Source of the DNA: Pseudobdellovibrionaceae bacterium | Lineage (GTDB): Bacteria; Bdellovibrionota; Bdellovibrionia; Bdellovibrionales; UBA1609 | NCBI GenBank assembly: GCA_030591685.1 | Contig: JAUVAX010000002.1 | Span: 62,001-126,000, forward strand | Length of the DNA stretch: 64,000 bases | Direction of reading: 5' to 3' | In this document: positions 26,558 through 35,400 of the stretch, piece by piece | How the letters are laid out: each line of letters begins with the position of its first letter | Numbering within the stretch: position 1 is the first letter of the stretch | Notes under the pieces: generated by a model | The model's input: the letters and a program-made list of their open reading frames with translations, nothing else | Database searches by the model: none | What the model was told of the DNA's origin: nothing | Made by a program: the position numbers and the translations under genes

Positions 26558-27550
26558 CTATGGAGTGCCGAGGCTTCTGAAGTAAAGGCTTAAGTTTTCA
26601 AGGTCCTCTTTACTGAGTGGGTTAGGTGCTGACTTTAAAATTCCAGGCATAAAAAGCCCATTGGCTCTATCTCCGGTAAGAAAGCCATTTAATTGGTTAT
26701 AAGTAAATGTATGATCTTGCCCGGCTAAATTTGGCCAATTAGGGTTGGTGGCAACAAAAGAGTCATTTGCGTGGCAGTTTCGGCAAGAGAGCCTGTTGCT
26801 GAGTTCAGCTCCTTTAGTTATTTTTTCTTGTATATCCTCTATGTGTGTAAGCATAGGCTGCTTTTTTACAGGGAGCTCATTAAAAAAAGTTAAAATCATT
26901 TGCTCGTCTTCTTCTGTTAAATTAACCGCGTAATTCTTCATGGCCCTCATGCTTAAATCTAATCGAGCCTCCGTGCGAAAATCATTGAGTTGCGCTTTCA
27001 TATAGTTAATATTTTGCCCCGCTAAATTGGGGACCCCAGGGATAGAAGATATGCCGTCAGCTCCATGGCAATTGGTGCATTTGTCTTGTGCCTGAGTAAT
27101 GGGCCTGTCAGGTAGTGGTAGGGGCTCATCGATGGTCGTTAGCGCTTGATCATCGGGGGTTGACTCGTCGTTACGGTTTTTATCTTTAACAGATTGGATC
27201 CAGTTTTTAATGGCCAGTCTGTCTTCTTCTGTAAATTCCTTTGCTTGAGGGCTACCGGATAAAGGCATAAGTTCATCTGTAACAGCCCTTAAAAGCTTTC
27301 CGTTTTCAACGTACAAGAGAACGTCGGTTTGGTTTAATAAGTTAGGTGGAGAGAGAGAGGGGTGGCAGGCTGAGCAAAATTTTTCAAAAGTGGGTCGAAT
27401 TGACTCGTAAGAATAGTTTTCATTTAGGCCTGGGGCCTCATTAAATGGCTCTTTAATAGGCTGATGGGGCCCTGACCTTTGGCAACTTGCTAGTGTAAAA
27501 AAGACTATTACTAGCAATAGGTTAGCCCAATTTTGTAATTTAAAAACCAC
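26558..27550 (-). CDS. Triheme c-type cytochrome lipoprotein
   Basis: 330 residues. Lipoprotein signal with C23 (LASC). Three haem sites: C59xxC62H63, C158xxC161H162 and C256xxC259H260. The second and third parts form a tandem class I cytochrome c pair (c4-like, each with GVPNLAGQ or NWPNLAGQ), and the first is a separate N-terminal cytochrome domain with MPLSG as possible distal Met. It is expected to carry electrons in the periplasm or on the outer membrane. It is divergent from the haem-barrel gene, sharing an 85-bp promoter region, so the two may be partners. Confidence 0.85.
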   Translation of the reverse strand: MVFKLQNWANLLLVIVFFTLASCQRSGPHQPIKEPFNEAPGLNENYSYESIRPTFEKFCSACHPSLSPPNLLNQTDVLLYVENGKLLRAVTDELMPLSGSPQAKEFTEEDRLAIKNWIQSVKDKNRNDESTPDDQALTTIDEPLPLPDRPITQAQDKCTNCHGADGISSIPGVPNLAGQNINYMKAQLNDFRTEARLDLSMRAMKNYAVNLTEEDEQMILTFFNELPVKKQPMLTHIEDIQEKITKGAELSNRLSCRNCHANDSFVATNPNWPNLAGQDHTFTYNQLNGFLTGDRANGLFMPGILKSAPNPLSKEDLENLSLYFRSLGTP

Positions 27551-27635
27551 CTTTTTAACTCCAGATCAACGTAACAAACATAGACTTTAAAGTTATTCCT
27601 TGTTATTTAACTAAGCAAAATTCAAGCCAATAATA

Positions 27636-28883
27636 ATGAAAGGCCTCCTGCCAGTGAATATCTCTACAGCTTCTTTTTTGAGGCCATTTTTTTTAACAGT
27701 ATATATGGTTTTACTACAAAGTTTTTTTCTCAACTCTGGGGTGCAGGCACGCCCTGAGTTTGCTGTTCGGCATGGCTTTACCAGCTGTACAGCATGTCAC
27801 GTATCGCCATCAGGGGGCGGACCTAGAAATATTACGGGCAAGGCTTTTGGGTTGAATGGTTACGCTCCAGGGCCTTATAGCGGCCAAGATGTTTGGTCCA
27901 TAGATGCTCGTGGGCTTTTTTACTACCCAGAAAAGCCGACTGTAGACAGGGGCGGGCTAGGGTTGATGGCGGGCATAGTGAGTGCAAACCTCCCGATCAC
28001 CTCCAATGAAGAGGGTAAAGCTAAACTGCGAGCCGTTCTTTCTCATAACATTGGTGGGTATCCTGTTGGGGCGGGGAGCCCTCGTGAGACATTTTTGCGT
28101 TGGGAGTTTGATAGAGAATCAAAAACAAGTTTATTACCTCAGCATATTATTTTAGGGAGATTTGTCCCCCCTTTTGGTTTAGTTACCGATGAACACCGTA
28201 CTTACACAAAGCTTCAAACTAAGAGCACATGGAATGACCTAGATGCCGGTGTTATGTTTTCAGGGGCCCCATTAAGTTTTTTACATTATGATTTGGCCCT
28301 TGTTAACGGGCAAAAAACAGCAGGAGCGGGCATGGGTGTGGGCGATGCCAACGTATGGGGAGGGGTTTTAAATTTACGTTTTCTTTCACCTAGTCTGCCA
28401 GTTAGTTTTGGTTTAAGTGGATTACATTATGAAGAGGGGCCGGGTAAAGAGTCGCCTTCAGCGAGTTCGATGTATGTTTTGGTGAACTTAAAAAAGTTAT
28501 CTTCGGGTTTTATCAATGCGGTACTACTTGCTGAATATGTTGTGGCTCAGGGGTGGAATTCGACGATCAATGGTTTTTTTACGGACCCGAACTATAAAGC
28601 AACGGTAGCTGAGTCGGAGTCACGAGGGGTGTATGCTTTTTTGAATTTAAAGATAACTCAAAAATTAAGTTTCATTTATAAGTACGATGAGTTTTCGCCT
28701 AATCAGAGCTTTCCTTCGGATTATTACTCACGCCATGGATTGGGGTTTAAATATTACCTGGGGCCTAATGTGTTTGCTCAGGCGAGGTGGGAAAAGGCGC
28801 ATGCGACTCACCCTAGTGAGGATAATGGCACTGGGATGGGATCTGAGGGCGCCACGTGGGCCTACCTGCAAATGTCCATATAG
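27636..28883 (+). CDS. Monohaem N-terminus fused to outer-membrane beta-barrel (Cyc2-like arrangement)
   Basis: 415 residues. Signal peptide-like N terminus (to about 38), then ARPEFAVRHGFTSCTACH with haem site C51xxC54H55, a CHVSPSGGG segment, and a long beta-strand-rich C-terminal region ending in an aromatic residue pattern (WAYLQMSI). One N-terminal haem followed by a porin-like barrel is the layout of Cyc2-type fused cytochrome-porins, which move electrons across the outer membrane. Resemblance to Cyc2 is by architecture and local motif, not alignment. It pairs divergently with the triheme cytochrome. Confidence 0.72.
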   Translation: MKGLLPVNISTASFLRPFFLTVYMVLLQSFFLNSGVQARPEFAVRHGFTSCTACHVSPSGGGPRNITGKAFGLNGYAPGPYSGQDVWSIDARGLFYYPEKPTVDRGGLGLMAGIVSANLPITSNEEGKAKLRAVLSHNIGGYPVGAGSPRETFLRWEFDRESKTSLLPQHIILGRFVPPFGLVTDEHRTYTKLQTKSTWNDLDAGVMFSGAPLSFLHYDLALVNGQKTAGAGMGVGDANVWGGVLNLRFLSPSLPVSFGLSGLHYEEGPGKESPSASSMYVLVNLKKLSSGFINAVLLAEYVVAQGWNSTINGFFTDPNYKATVAESESRGVYAFLNLKITQKLSFIYKYDEFSPNQSFPSDYYSRHGLGFKYYLGPNVFAQARWEKAHATHPSEDNGTGMGSEGATWAYLQMSI

Positions 28884-28895
28884 CCACACCGTCCT

Positions 28896-28916
28896 CCTGG
28901 TGCCAGGCACTTTTTT
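28896..28916 (+). terminator. Probable terminator after the haem-barrel gene
   Basis: CCTGG-TG-CCAGG stem followed by CACTTTTTT; the T tract continues into a palindromic TTTTTTAAAAAA. Confidence 0.6.
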
Positions 28917-29421
28917 AAAAAAGTAAATACTTTAAAAATAATTTACGATGCTGAGATTGTCTTGAGCGGGGTGTTTTACCTAAATCAACATACCAATCGG
29001 GCAAAGTTAATAACTTTGCCCAGTTGTCTTTAGTGCCGTGAGTAAAAAAAATGTAACTCGAATGCCTGTAAAACTTTAAGTTCTCTAAACTCACCATATT
29101 GAGTGTCCAGAGGGATGGGGGGCGGACTCCGCCCCTATTTGAGTCACTTTTCCTGAAAAGTAATAGGCAGACATAATCTCTGAAAAATTTCAAATTAAGA
29201 CATATTTTTGAAAGTGTAAATTTATTAGATACCCTATGGCTCCGCCGTACAGAAAAATCTCTGTACTAGGGCTAAAGGTGAGCTGACAGGGCATGGTCAT
29301 TGCAGAATAATAGATAATGACATGCTTGGGGGCATTGTCTACAGCAGAGAAGACAAAGAACTTCACACTGCTGTGAGGCCGTTAAGGGATAGAAACAGTA
29401 TTAATGAAGAGGGGATATCTA
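28917..29421. other. 505-bp gap with two hairpins and no accepted gene
   Basis: Hairpins: GGGGCGG-ACT-CCGCCCC (29119-29135) and GTACAGA-AAAATC-TCTGTAC (29247-29266). A stretch with no stops runs from about 29227 into the next gene in another frame, but it has no start context and no recognised family. A minus-strand open frame at 28915-29193 also looks non-coding. Confidence 0.5.
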
Positions 29422-30336
29422 ATGAAAATGCAAAGTGGAGTATATTTATTTATCTTAGGAGCAACATTAGTTTTATTTCAGAATTGTAGCCAGTCATCAT
29501 CACCTGAGAGTAGTGATGCCACATCATTAACTGATGAAATAAATAACAGTATATTAGTAGACGCCCAGCCGGCCCCAGATGATACGCCGGGCGCGACTCA
29601 GAGTGAACTTGATAAAAACATATATGATTCGAATTCACAGTTTTACACAACAACCTTTAATAATTTAGAGGCCTTTTTGCAGGTAGATATGAATTATTGT
29701 TATGACAATCAAAACATCGTAAGTACCTGCATCACTCGGAGCTTTGGTTTTATTGCAAGGCCTCAGTTTTATGATCGATCAACAGCTGCTGATAATCAGC
29801 ATTTAAGAGGTTTTAATGATGCAGCCGTTAAGCCATGGGATGTTATGGAGAATAGCACAGGTACTGGCTCATTATTTTTTAATTCAGCAGGCAGGGGTCT
29901 AGAAATTGATATGAACCGAAACTTTCCTGTTAAATTTTTAGTGGCCGGTGCAGATAACTCTATAGAGTTTAAGGTGTCTTTTAACCCGGAATTTGTAGTC
30001 AATGTAGAGTGGCAAATGTACTCTTTAAATTGTTTAGGTAGCAGTGATTTTACTGAAGCGAATGAGGCCGGAACTGCAGGGTTAGACGGTAACGGCCTCG
30101 TCTATGAGAGTTTACTAGATCCCTATAATAATGATGATAAATGTTTTAGAATAACTCATATTGGTGCCTATAAAGATTCAGACAATAATTATAAACTTGT
30201 TATTAAGTCCCCTCCGGTAGGGTTTCAGGGAGTTCTTTGGTATCGCTTAATCTTGAGCGATGAGTATGCCGCAGGGGTGGGTTTCAATGCCTATAGCTCA
30301 ATTAAGGATGAAATTGTATATGTGTACTCACAATAA
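29422..30336 (+). CDS. Lipoprotein of unknown function
   Basis: 304 residues from ATG 29422, which is preceded by GAGGGGATATCT; the upstream ATG at 29404 has no ribosome site. Lipoprotein signal ending LVLFQNC, an FQNC lipobox seen in many Bdellovibrio lipoproteins. The mature part starts with a Ser/Asp-rich linker, then a beta-rich domain with several Cys (MNYCYDNQ, SLNCLGS, DDKCFRI). No family recognised. Probably outer-membrane anchored. Confidence 0.7.
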   Translation: MKMQSGVYLFILGATLVLFQNCSQSSSPESSDATSLTDEINNSILVDAQPAPDDTPGATQSELDKNIYDSNSQFYTTTFNNLEAFLQVDMNYCYDNQNIVSTCITRSFGFIARPQFYDRSTAADNQHLRGFNDAAVKPWDVMENSTGTGSLFFNSAGRGLEIDMNRNFPVKFLVAGADNSIEFKVSFNPEFVVNVEWQMYSLNCLGSSDFTEANEAGTAGLDGNGLVYESLLDPYNNDDKCFRITHIGAYKDSDNNYKLVIKSPPVGFQGVLWYRLILSDEYAAGVGFNAYSSIKDEIVYVYSQ

Positions 30337-30512
30337 AGAAGCAAAAATAACAAATATTTATAGTTTCAATTACCAATTTTGTTTTAAAGTTACACGGCTC
30401 TTTTTCTAAATTGGTCCTAATTAGGGTTTTAAAATATTCTATAAAAAATAATAAATTGATATGTTTATGGAATAGTTATATTCTCAACTGAACATGAGCC
30501 TGGAGGCTAATC

Positions 30513-30800
30513 ATGAAAGGACTTTCAAAGCTCATCATACTAATTCTCATAAGTATTGGTACGGGGTATTTAACGGGTAAATACATTGTTCAGCCTAATA
30601 ACACTGTTTTTTTAGTTCTTTTTTTAGCGACACTCTTTTTGGCGCTGCCCTTGATGTGTGAACTTTTATATAAAGTACTGACGACAAATAAGAGTGAAAA
30701 AAACAAAATAGTACTTTCTAAATTTACAGGGTATACATTTTTATTTTCACTAATAATATTTTTCGGAACATTCGGATGTCTTTACGCTTTGTCGAACTAA
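30513..30800 (+). CDS. Small three-helix membrane protein
   Basis: 95 residues with three hydrophobic segments (about 5-22, 31-54 and 71-92). CTGGAGG precedes the ATG. No family recognised. Free-standing gene. Confidence 0.6.
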   Translation: MKGLSKLIILILISIGTGYLTGKYIVQPNNTVFLVLFLATLFLALPLMCELLYKVLTTNKSEKNKIVLSKFTGYTFLFSLIIFFGTFGCLYALSN

Positions 30801-30834
30801 TACCTTGAGCATGGACAGGTGCTTTTATAAGTAT

Positions 30835-30875
30835 GACATAAGAAATTTATGACTTAGAGTCTCTATCCTTTTTTT
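30835..30875. repeat. Dispersed intergenic repeat, copy C
   Basis: GACATAAGAAATTTAT, then GACTTAGAGTC-TCT-ATCC and seven Ts. It lies 43 bp after the NnrS gene stop. Confidence 0.75.
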
Positions 30876-30918
30876 GTATACGATTTGAACCATCGCTTTT
30901 TTACATAAATTAACAGAA

Positions 30919-32025
30919 TTACTTTTGTAAATTTGGACCAGTTAAGATTTTATAATATTCTATAAAAAATAATAAAAAAGACAAACACCACAGAACTCCA
31001 GAGGTTTGCAGCAGAGTTAGGTAAAAACCAGGCACAAAAATTGGTAAAAAAGATCGAACGATAACTGCAATATTTAGTAAAACATAACTAAATACCATTA
31101 GTGAACTGGCTTTAAGTGGCCTGCCAGTGTGCCCAAGGCTTACCCTGGTCATCATACCGAACATTACAATACCAAGCGCTCCCATAGTAAAGTAATGAGT
31201 GCTTAATGCGGGTAAGAGCTTTAAAAATGGGTTTAATGCAGTGCTGAGATACCCTATTATCAACCATAAATACCCCATATATAAAACAGCGAGTATTGGC
31301 TTTTTAAATGCACTCAAGGGGTGCCAGCGGGACCAGCGAACACATTGTAATACAAACATTAAGGCCGCTAAAAGAGGTCGTACTAATTGTATGTCGACAA
31401 GGGAGCTTAATACAAACGCGACAAAGCACACCCCTGTTGATACCTCTAACCATTTAAGGCTGCCTACTGAAGGCACCTGAAGGGCTTTTGCTCTAAAAAA
31501 GGGTATAACTCGCCCTGAAATTAAAAGAACAAATCCGACTAAGGTATCAACAGCCATTGTCCTGCCCAGTAAAGGGTCATAAAAATGAATAATAAGATCA
31601 CTAATATATAAGGCGAGTAGCATAAACAATATTTTTTTATTTCTAGGTTTTTCTTTTATCCATAAGGTGGGGATGAGAAACCAAATAAGTGCGGGGATAG
31701 TTATTAGGTCATATACGTTAGCGCCGCCTATAAAAATAAAAATTCGACCCAAAACCCATATTAAAATAAGGGCAAAAAGTTTTCTACCATGAACCCCTCT
31801 GACGCCTGACCAATTTTGACTAGCGGTGAGTAAAAAGCCCATAAGAACGGCTAATGAAAACCCAAAGATCATCTCATGAGCATGCCAAGTCACGGGGTCT
31901 AAGGTGCTCGGTAGCTGTAAGTAGCCAGAATAGCTAATAACCCAAACGCCAATAGCTGCCGTAGAGAAAAGTGCCGCGAGTAAAAAAAAGGGTCGAAACC
32001 CAAGATGTAAGAGGTGCTGTTTCAT
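30919..32025 (-). CDS. nnrS: NnrS family membrane protein
   Basis: 368 residues, roughly ten membrane helices. The N terminus GFRPFFLLAALFS and the WHAHEMIFGF motif are hallmarks of NnrS, a haem- and copper-containing membrane protein linked to resistance to nitric oxide stress. GGAGAG precedes the ATG. No denitrification genes are nearby, so its role here (perhaps NO tolerance) is inferred. Confidence 0.9.
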   Translation of the reverse strand: MKQHLLHLGFRPFFLLAALFSTAAIGVWVISYSGYLQLPSTLDPVTWHAHEMIFGFSLAVLMGFLLTASQNWSGVRGVHGRKLFALILIWVLGRIFIFIGGANVYDLITIPALIWFLIPTLWIKEKPRNKKILFMLLALYISDLIIHFYDPLLGRTMAVDTLVGFVLLISGRVIPFFRAKALQVPSVGSLKWLEVSTGVCFVAFVLSSLVDIQLVRPLLAALMFVLQCVRWSRWHPLSAFKKPILAVLYMGYLWLIIGYLSTALNPFLKLLPALSTHYFTMGALGIVMFGMMTRVSLGHTGRPLKASSLMVFSYVLLNIAVIVRSFLPIFVPGFYLTLLQTSGVLWCLSFLLFFIEYYKILTGPNLQK

Positions 32026-32301
32026 TATTACTCTCCGTTAAAAAAAATGTTTGACCTGCTATTGGCCGAACCATTAAGTTGAGTTAATCAAAAGAAATAT
32101 GATCCCTAGAAGACACGGCTATCTAACAGCCGTTGTAGGGTGAACGGCGTGCCAAGCGCATGGTTAACTTTAATTTTTTCACATAAATATAAGTAATATC
32201 AAAAGTATTTTTATCAATGTACTCCTCTGTAATTATCGGTGGATGAAAAGAATCAAACTTCATGCTGACCCCAAAAGGCTAGCACTATCGAGAGGGACAA
32301 T

Positions 32302-32556
32302 TTATTTAATAAAAAGCCACTTACCATCCACTTTTGAGAGATAAATATTAACATGATTAACTCCCCATTTGTCTTTTAGCATCAGTGGGCTCATATTCTT
32401 TTTATTTACTATATTAATAATTTTCCCATTACCAACGATTTTGTATTTTAACCCCTCGGCGGACAACTTTAATACTTCTTTATCTTTTTCGATCAAGCTG
32501 AAGGTTTCTGAAAATTCAAAAGCTTTGATTAAGTTTGGAATATGATAGGATGTCAT
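32302..32556 (-). CDS. Small protein of unknown function
   Basis: 84 residues. Alternating beta strands (LKYKIVGNGKIINIVN, VNIYLSKVDGKWLFIK) suggest a compact beta domain. It follows the secreted protein gene by 16 bp on the same strand, so they are probably an operon. No family recognised. Confidence 0.5.
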   Translation of the reverse strand: MTSYHIPNLIKAFEFSETFSLIEKDKEVLKLSAEGLKYKIVGNGKIINIVNKKNMSPLMLKDKWGVNHVNIYLSKVDGKWLFIK

Positions 32557-32572
32557 CGTTTCTTCTGCCGAT

Positions 32573-33025
32573 TCAGTTGCCTAGTTTTGTACAATTAAAG
32601 ACGATTACTTCTGCTACACCATCTTTGTACGTTCTCGATTCAAAACCTGTCCCAGTACTCAAATCAATTTCAATTCTTGTTTCTTTTGTTCTTGCGGCAT
32701 AACTATAATCATTTTTAACATATAGAAATTGTATTCCATTATCTATTACTAAATTTTGGAGCAATCCCTCTTCAGTGCTACCATAAACGACTCCCCCCGC
32801 TGAAGGACTCGGGTACTTTGTTCCTGTATGAAGCCGGTGGTTTCTACTAAACTCATCAGCAACTATACACATATCTTCACCCAAAGACTGCGGAGACTTG
32901 AAACCTGAAGAATAGCTACATCGATATCCATGGTTTAATCCAAATCTGTTTTGACAGAGGTCTCCAAGTGCGGCAACGGATGGCAGGGAACTTAAAAGTA
33001 TTAATCCAGACAATAATTTTTTCAT
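32573..33025 (-). CDS. Small secreted cysteine-containing protein
   Basis: 150 residues from ATG 33025, chosen over the ATG at 33040 because GGAAGG precedes it and the N terminus is then a clean signal peptide (MKKLLSGLILLSSLPSVAA). Four cysteines (DLCQNRFG, YRCSYSSG, MCIVADE, FNCTKLG) may form disulfides. No family recognised. First gene of a two-gene operon with 32302. Confidence 0.6.
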   Translation of the reverse strand: MKKLLSGLILLSSLPSVAALGDLCQNRFGLNHGYRCSYSSGFKSPQSLGEDMCIVADEFSRNHRLHTGTKYPSPSAGGVVYGSTEEGLLQNLVIDNGIQFLYVKNDYSYAARTKETRIEIDLSTGTGFESRTYKDGVAEVIVFNCTKLGN

Positions 33026-33337
33026 ATTTTTTCCTTCCATCGGTCATAATTGAAATGGTTTTCTGAAACCAGCTCATCATATATTCGACTACGCTCTAAT
33101 ACCTCTGCTCGCTTCAGTTAGCCAGATCAGCTCTAAAACAGTTAGTTAATAAAATTACGAAGTGCATTATATCACAGAAATGTGGGAAATAGTCATACCG
33201 TGAAAAAAGGTTATAGTGTTAGACACTTTTTTATCATTTCAGCGTGATATAAGAAACTTATAATTTAGAGTCGCTGTCACTTTTTTTAGTCCCTTTTTTT
33301 CTATGTGAAAATGACAAAGCCCCTAAGGGCCTTATGC
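33026..33337. other. 312-bp gap with repeat copy D
   Basis: It contains AGTGT-TAG-ACACT followed by TTTTT (33215-33232) and repeat copy D (33246-33288). No gene seen. Confidence 0.5.
33246..33288. repeat. Dispersed intergenic repeat, copy D
   Basis: GATATAAGAAACTTATAA, then TTTAGAGTC-GCT-GTCAC and seven Ts. Its ATAAG-AAA-CTTAT hairpin is perfect. It lies 50 bp after the DUF2608 gene stop. Confidence 0.75.
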
Positions 33338-33880
33338 TTACCTAAAAATTCGATCCCATACCATTTTAAGTTGCTGCCACTGATTGATCACGCGGGATTT
33401 ATCGGAAGCCAAAAACTTTTCGATTCGTTTATCCATTTTTCCATAACGATAAACGCTTAAGTCAGAACCCATAAAGCCAAAAGTCTCCTGCATGTGATCA
33501 GTGTGCTTTGTTAAATCGTCCACAAAGATAATAGCCTTGTATCGCTGCCCCAGTCTTTCGAGTAAATCTTTCAGCATTAATCCTTTGTGTTGCCCAGCTG
33601 TCATATAAACCCCTCTTTGAAAGCTCACTTGGCGTTGTTTGCCATACTGAGGAACATAAAGACCGGGAAACCCGGAAGGAGTGTTGTAATCTAAGTGGAT
33701 TTTATTATTCATTAATACCCGCTCAGTGGTGCTACGCATCTGCGGCCCACGTGAGGTTAATGCTATAACCGGTAGACCTAAGAGTTGCAGTTTGTAGACC
33801 TCCATGGGGACAAAAGCCTCTGGCGGATGCATGTTAGCCATGCTAAACAGCACATTCTCAATTTCATAAAACTTTATCAT
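33338..33880 (-). CDS. DUF2608 (HAD-like) protein, probably 5'-truncated
   Basis: 180 residues. It contains DUF2608 features: IALTSRGPQMRSTTE, TAGQHKGLMLKDLLE and AIIFVDDLTKH. The HAD-type N-terminal DxD motif expected in a full protein is missing, and the ATG at 33880 follows a stop directly, with no Shine-Dalgarno. The 5' edge lies where a LysR remnant on the other strand also begins, so both look cut at the same point. Likely a remnant; a short active form is not excluded. Confidence 0.55.
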   Translation of the reverse strand: MIKFYEIENVLFSMANMHPPEAFVPMEVYKLQLLGLPVIALTSRGPQMRSTTERVLMNNKIHLDYNTPSGFPGLYVPQYGKQRQVSFQRGVYMTAGQHKGLMLKDLLERLGQRYKAIIFVDDLTKHTDHMQETFGFMGSDLSVYRYGKMDKRIEKFLASDKSRVINQWQQLKMVWDRIFR

Positions 33881-34058
33881 TCAGGGCTTAGGCGTGGGTT
33901 TTGTGCCTGATTACCTCATCAGAAAAGAGCTTAAGTCCGGAGACCTCAGAATTATAGACAAAAAAAATTATTCTATTCCTTATGAGATTATTCTGATCAC
34001 CCCAAAGGGTAAATATATTTCGTCAAAAGTTAAGGCGGCTATTGCGGCGTTTGTTTAA
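33870..34058 (+). pseudogene. LysR-type regulator C-terminal remnant
   Basis: Frame from 33870 to a TAA at 34056-34058, with no start and an in-frame stop directly upstream. It encodes GLGVGFVPDYLIRKEL, then SGDLR, IPYEIILITPK and VKAAIAAFV, matching the C-terminal part of a LysR substrate-binding domain. The DNA-binding N terminus is gone. Its 5' edge overlaps the 5' edge of the DUF2608 gene. Confidence 0.75.
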
Positions 34059-34247
34059 GAGGGGTTCTTCCCGGTTCATGGTGAAGTGCTAAGTGTCATT
34101 TGGTGCCCGCCAAGCGATAATGGTTGAACCAAGTACAACGAGCAAGGAATATTCGGTAGTTTGGAGACGACCTAGAATTGACCTTGATAAAAAAAGGACG
34201 GAGACCGATTTGCTGTCTCAAGCCCTCCAATGATTATCTAAAATATT

Positions 34248-35027
34248 TTATGAGGACTTGCTCAGTGAATCTGATTTTTTCTCAGCAGATTTGGCCATAG
34301 CAAAGATAGTTTGGTAGGGCAAAATCAATGAGCTTTGGATTGAATCTCTAGAGAGCTGAAGGTGCATGATAATATCACTAGGGGCAAAAAAGATTCCAAC
34401 ATCCTCCTTTTCAATAAGTTGAGGTGGGTTTCCATCAAATATACCCCAACACTTATTAGCTGCTTTACAGAAGTTAGCCATGAGGGTTTCTAACTCCTCT
34501 TTATCGTCCTTTCGTTGTCCAAGGAGAAGGTAAAATGCTGACTGATATATCATCTCGCCAATCATTGAGAACTCAATATCTATATGCTCTTGTAACTCTG
34601 AAAAACGAAAATAATCAAAGCTTGTATTTTGGAAGCCCATACTTTCAAGCTCATCAACAACGTTGACCATCTGGGGGACTGAATGTGCCACACGGTTCTC
34701 ATAGTAGGGGTGTTTCTTTCCGGTTAAACGTTCTCTGAGATCTTGAAGAGATTTTTGTTTCATCAAATAAAGTTCTCGTTCTCGCTGAAAAACTTGTTCA
34801 ATAACAGGCTCTGCATGCTCGGGATTATCTACCAATGTCTTGATTTCTTTGAGAGTGAGGCCCAGCCGTTGCCATTCGCAAACTTTGAGAACTTGTTCTT
34901 GGTGCTCAGAGTTATAAGCTCGATACTTGTTATCATTACGAGCTGGCTCTAGGAGAGCCTGTTGCTCAAAATAACGTAACATTCGAGGACTAACTCCTGT
35001 CTTTTTACTCAGTTCAGAAATATTCAT
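34248..35027 (-). CDS. MerR family transcriptional regulator
   Basis: 259 residues. N-terminal MerR helix-turn-helix (ISELSKKTGVSPRMLRYFEQQALL) and wing, then a coiled linker; the remaining 150 residues are an uncharacterised effector domain without the usual metal-binding cysteine pattern. GGGGG precedes the ATG. Inducer and targets unknown; none of the neighbours is an obvious regulon member. Confidence 0.85.
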   Translation of the reverse strand: MNISELSKKTGVSPRMLRYFEQQALLEPARNDNKYRAYNSEHQEQVLKVCEWQRLGLTLKEIKTLVDNPEHAEPVIEQVFQRERELYLMKQKSLQDLRERLTGKKHPYYENRVAHSVPQMVNVVDELESMGFQNTSFDYFRFSELQEHIDIEFSMIGEMIYQSAFYLLLGQRKDDKEELETLMANFCKAANKCWGIFDGNPPQLIEKEDVGIFFAPSDIIMHLQLSRDSIQSSLILPYQTIFAMAKSAEKKSDSLSKSS

Positions 35028-35151
35028 ATGTCCCCCTTTTCCATCTTAGTATCAGGGTTGACATATTGTTAAGGTCAATAGGGGCATCTAAGAAAATATT
35101 ATTGCTCGACTTTGGTGTATCGGTTCAAGAACGACCGATAAGGGTATCAAT

Positions 35152-35238
35152 TGGTGCGCCAGAGAGGACTTGAACCTCCACGTCCTTGCGAACACCAGCA
35201 CCTCAAGCTGGCCTGTCTACCAATTTCAGCACTGGCGC
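35152..35238 (-). tRNA. tRNA-Leu (anticodon GAG)
   Basis: 87 nt on the minus strand. Acceptor GCGCCAG pairs with CTGGCGC. The anticodon arm CCAGC-TTGAGGT-GCTGG gives GAG, reading CUC. Long variable arm as expected for leucine, T-loop GGTTCAAGTCC, and CCA encoded. Confidence 0.95.
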
Positions 35239-35342
35239 ATAATACTTAACTCAAATGAGCGAGGCGAAGAATAGGCATTAATTTAATGTCCAGAGGGCTG
35301 TAGTGTCAATTTAAAATCAGCACTAGAGTCTGAAGCTTCAGT

Positions 35343-35376
35343 AAAAAAGGCGCTTTTATTTTTTAAAGCGCCTTTA
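35343..35376 (-). terminator. Terminator after the 35391 gene
   Basis: Perfect 11-bp stem AAAGGCGCTTT (35346-35356) with AAAGCGCCTTT (35365-35375), followed by T residues on the minus strand. Confidence 0.85.
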
Positions 35377-35381
35377 GCACG

Positions 35382-35400
35382 ATTAATTAATTAATTAATT
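35382..35400. repeat. Short tetranucleotide repeat (ATTA)4.75
   Basis: 19 bp of ATTA units containing the stop codon of the gene at 35391-35720. Confidence 0.85.

Noticed and set aside
28915-29193. Minus-strand 92-residue open frame
   Set aside because: No Shine-Dalgarno, odd composition, covers a terminator and a hairpin. Probably non-coding.
32026-32301. Integron attC-like site near AACAGCCGTTG
   Set aside because: The arms do not match attC core sites and no integrase is in the window.
34108-34232. Short open frame encoding MVEPSTTSKEYS...
   Set aside because: About 37 residues, no ribosome site, no family. Possibly another decayed fragment next to the LysR remnant.
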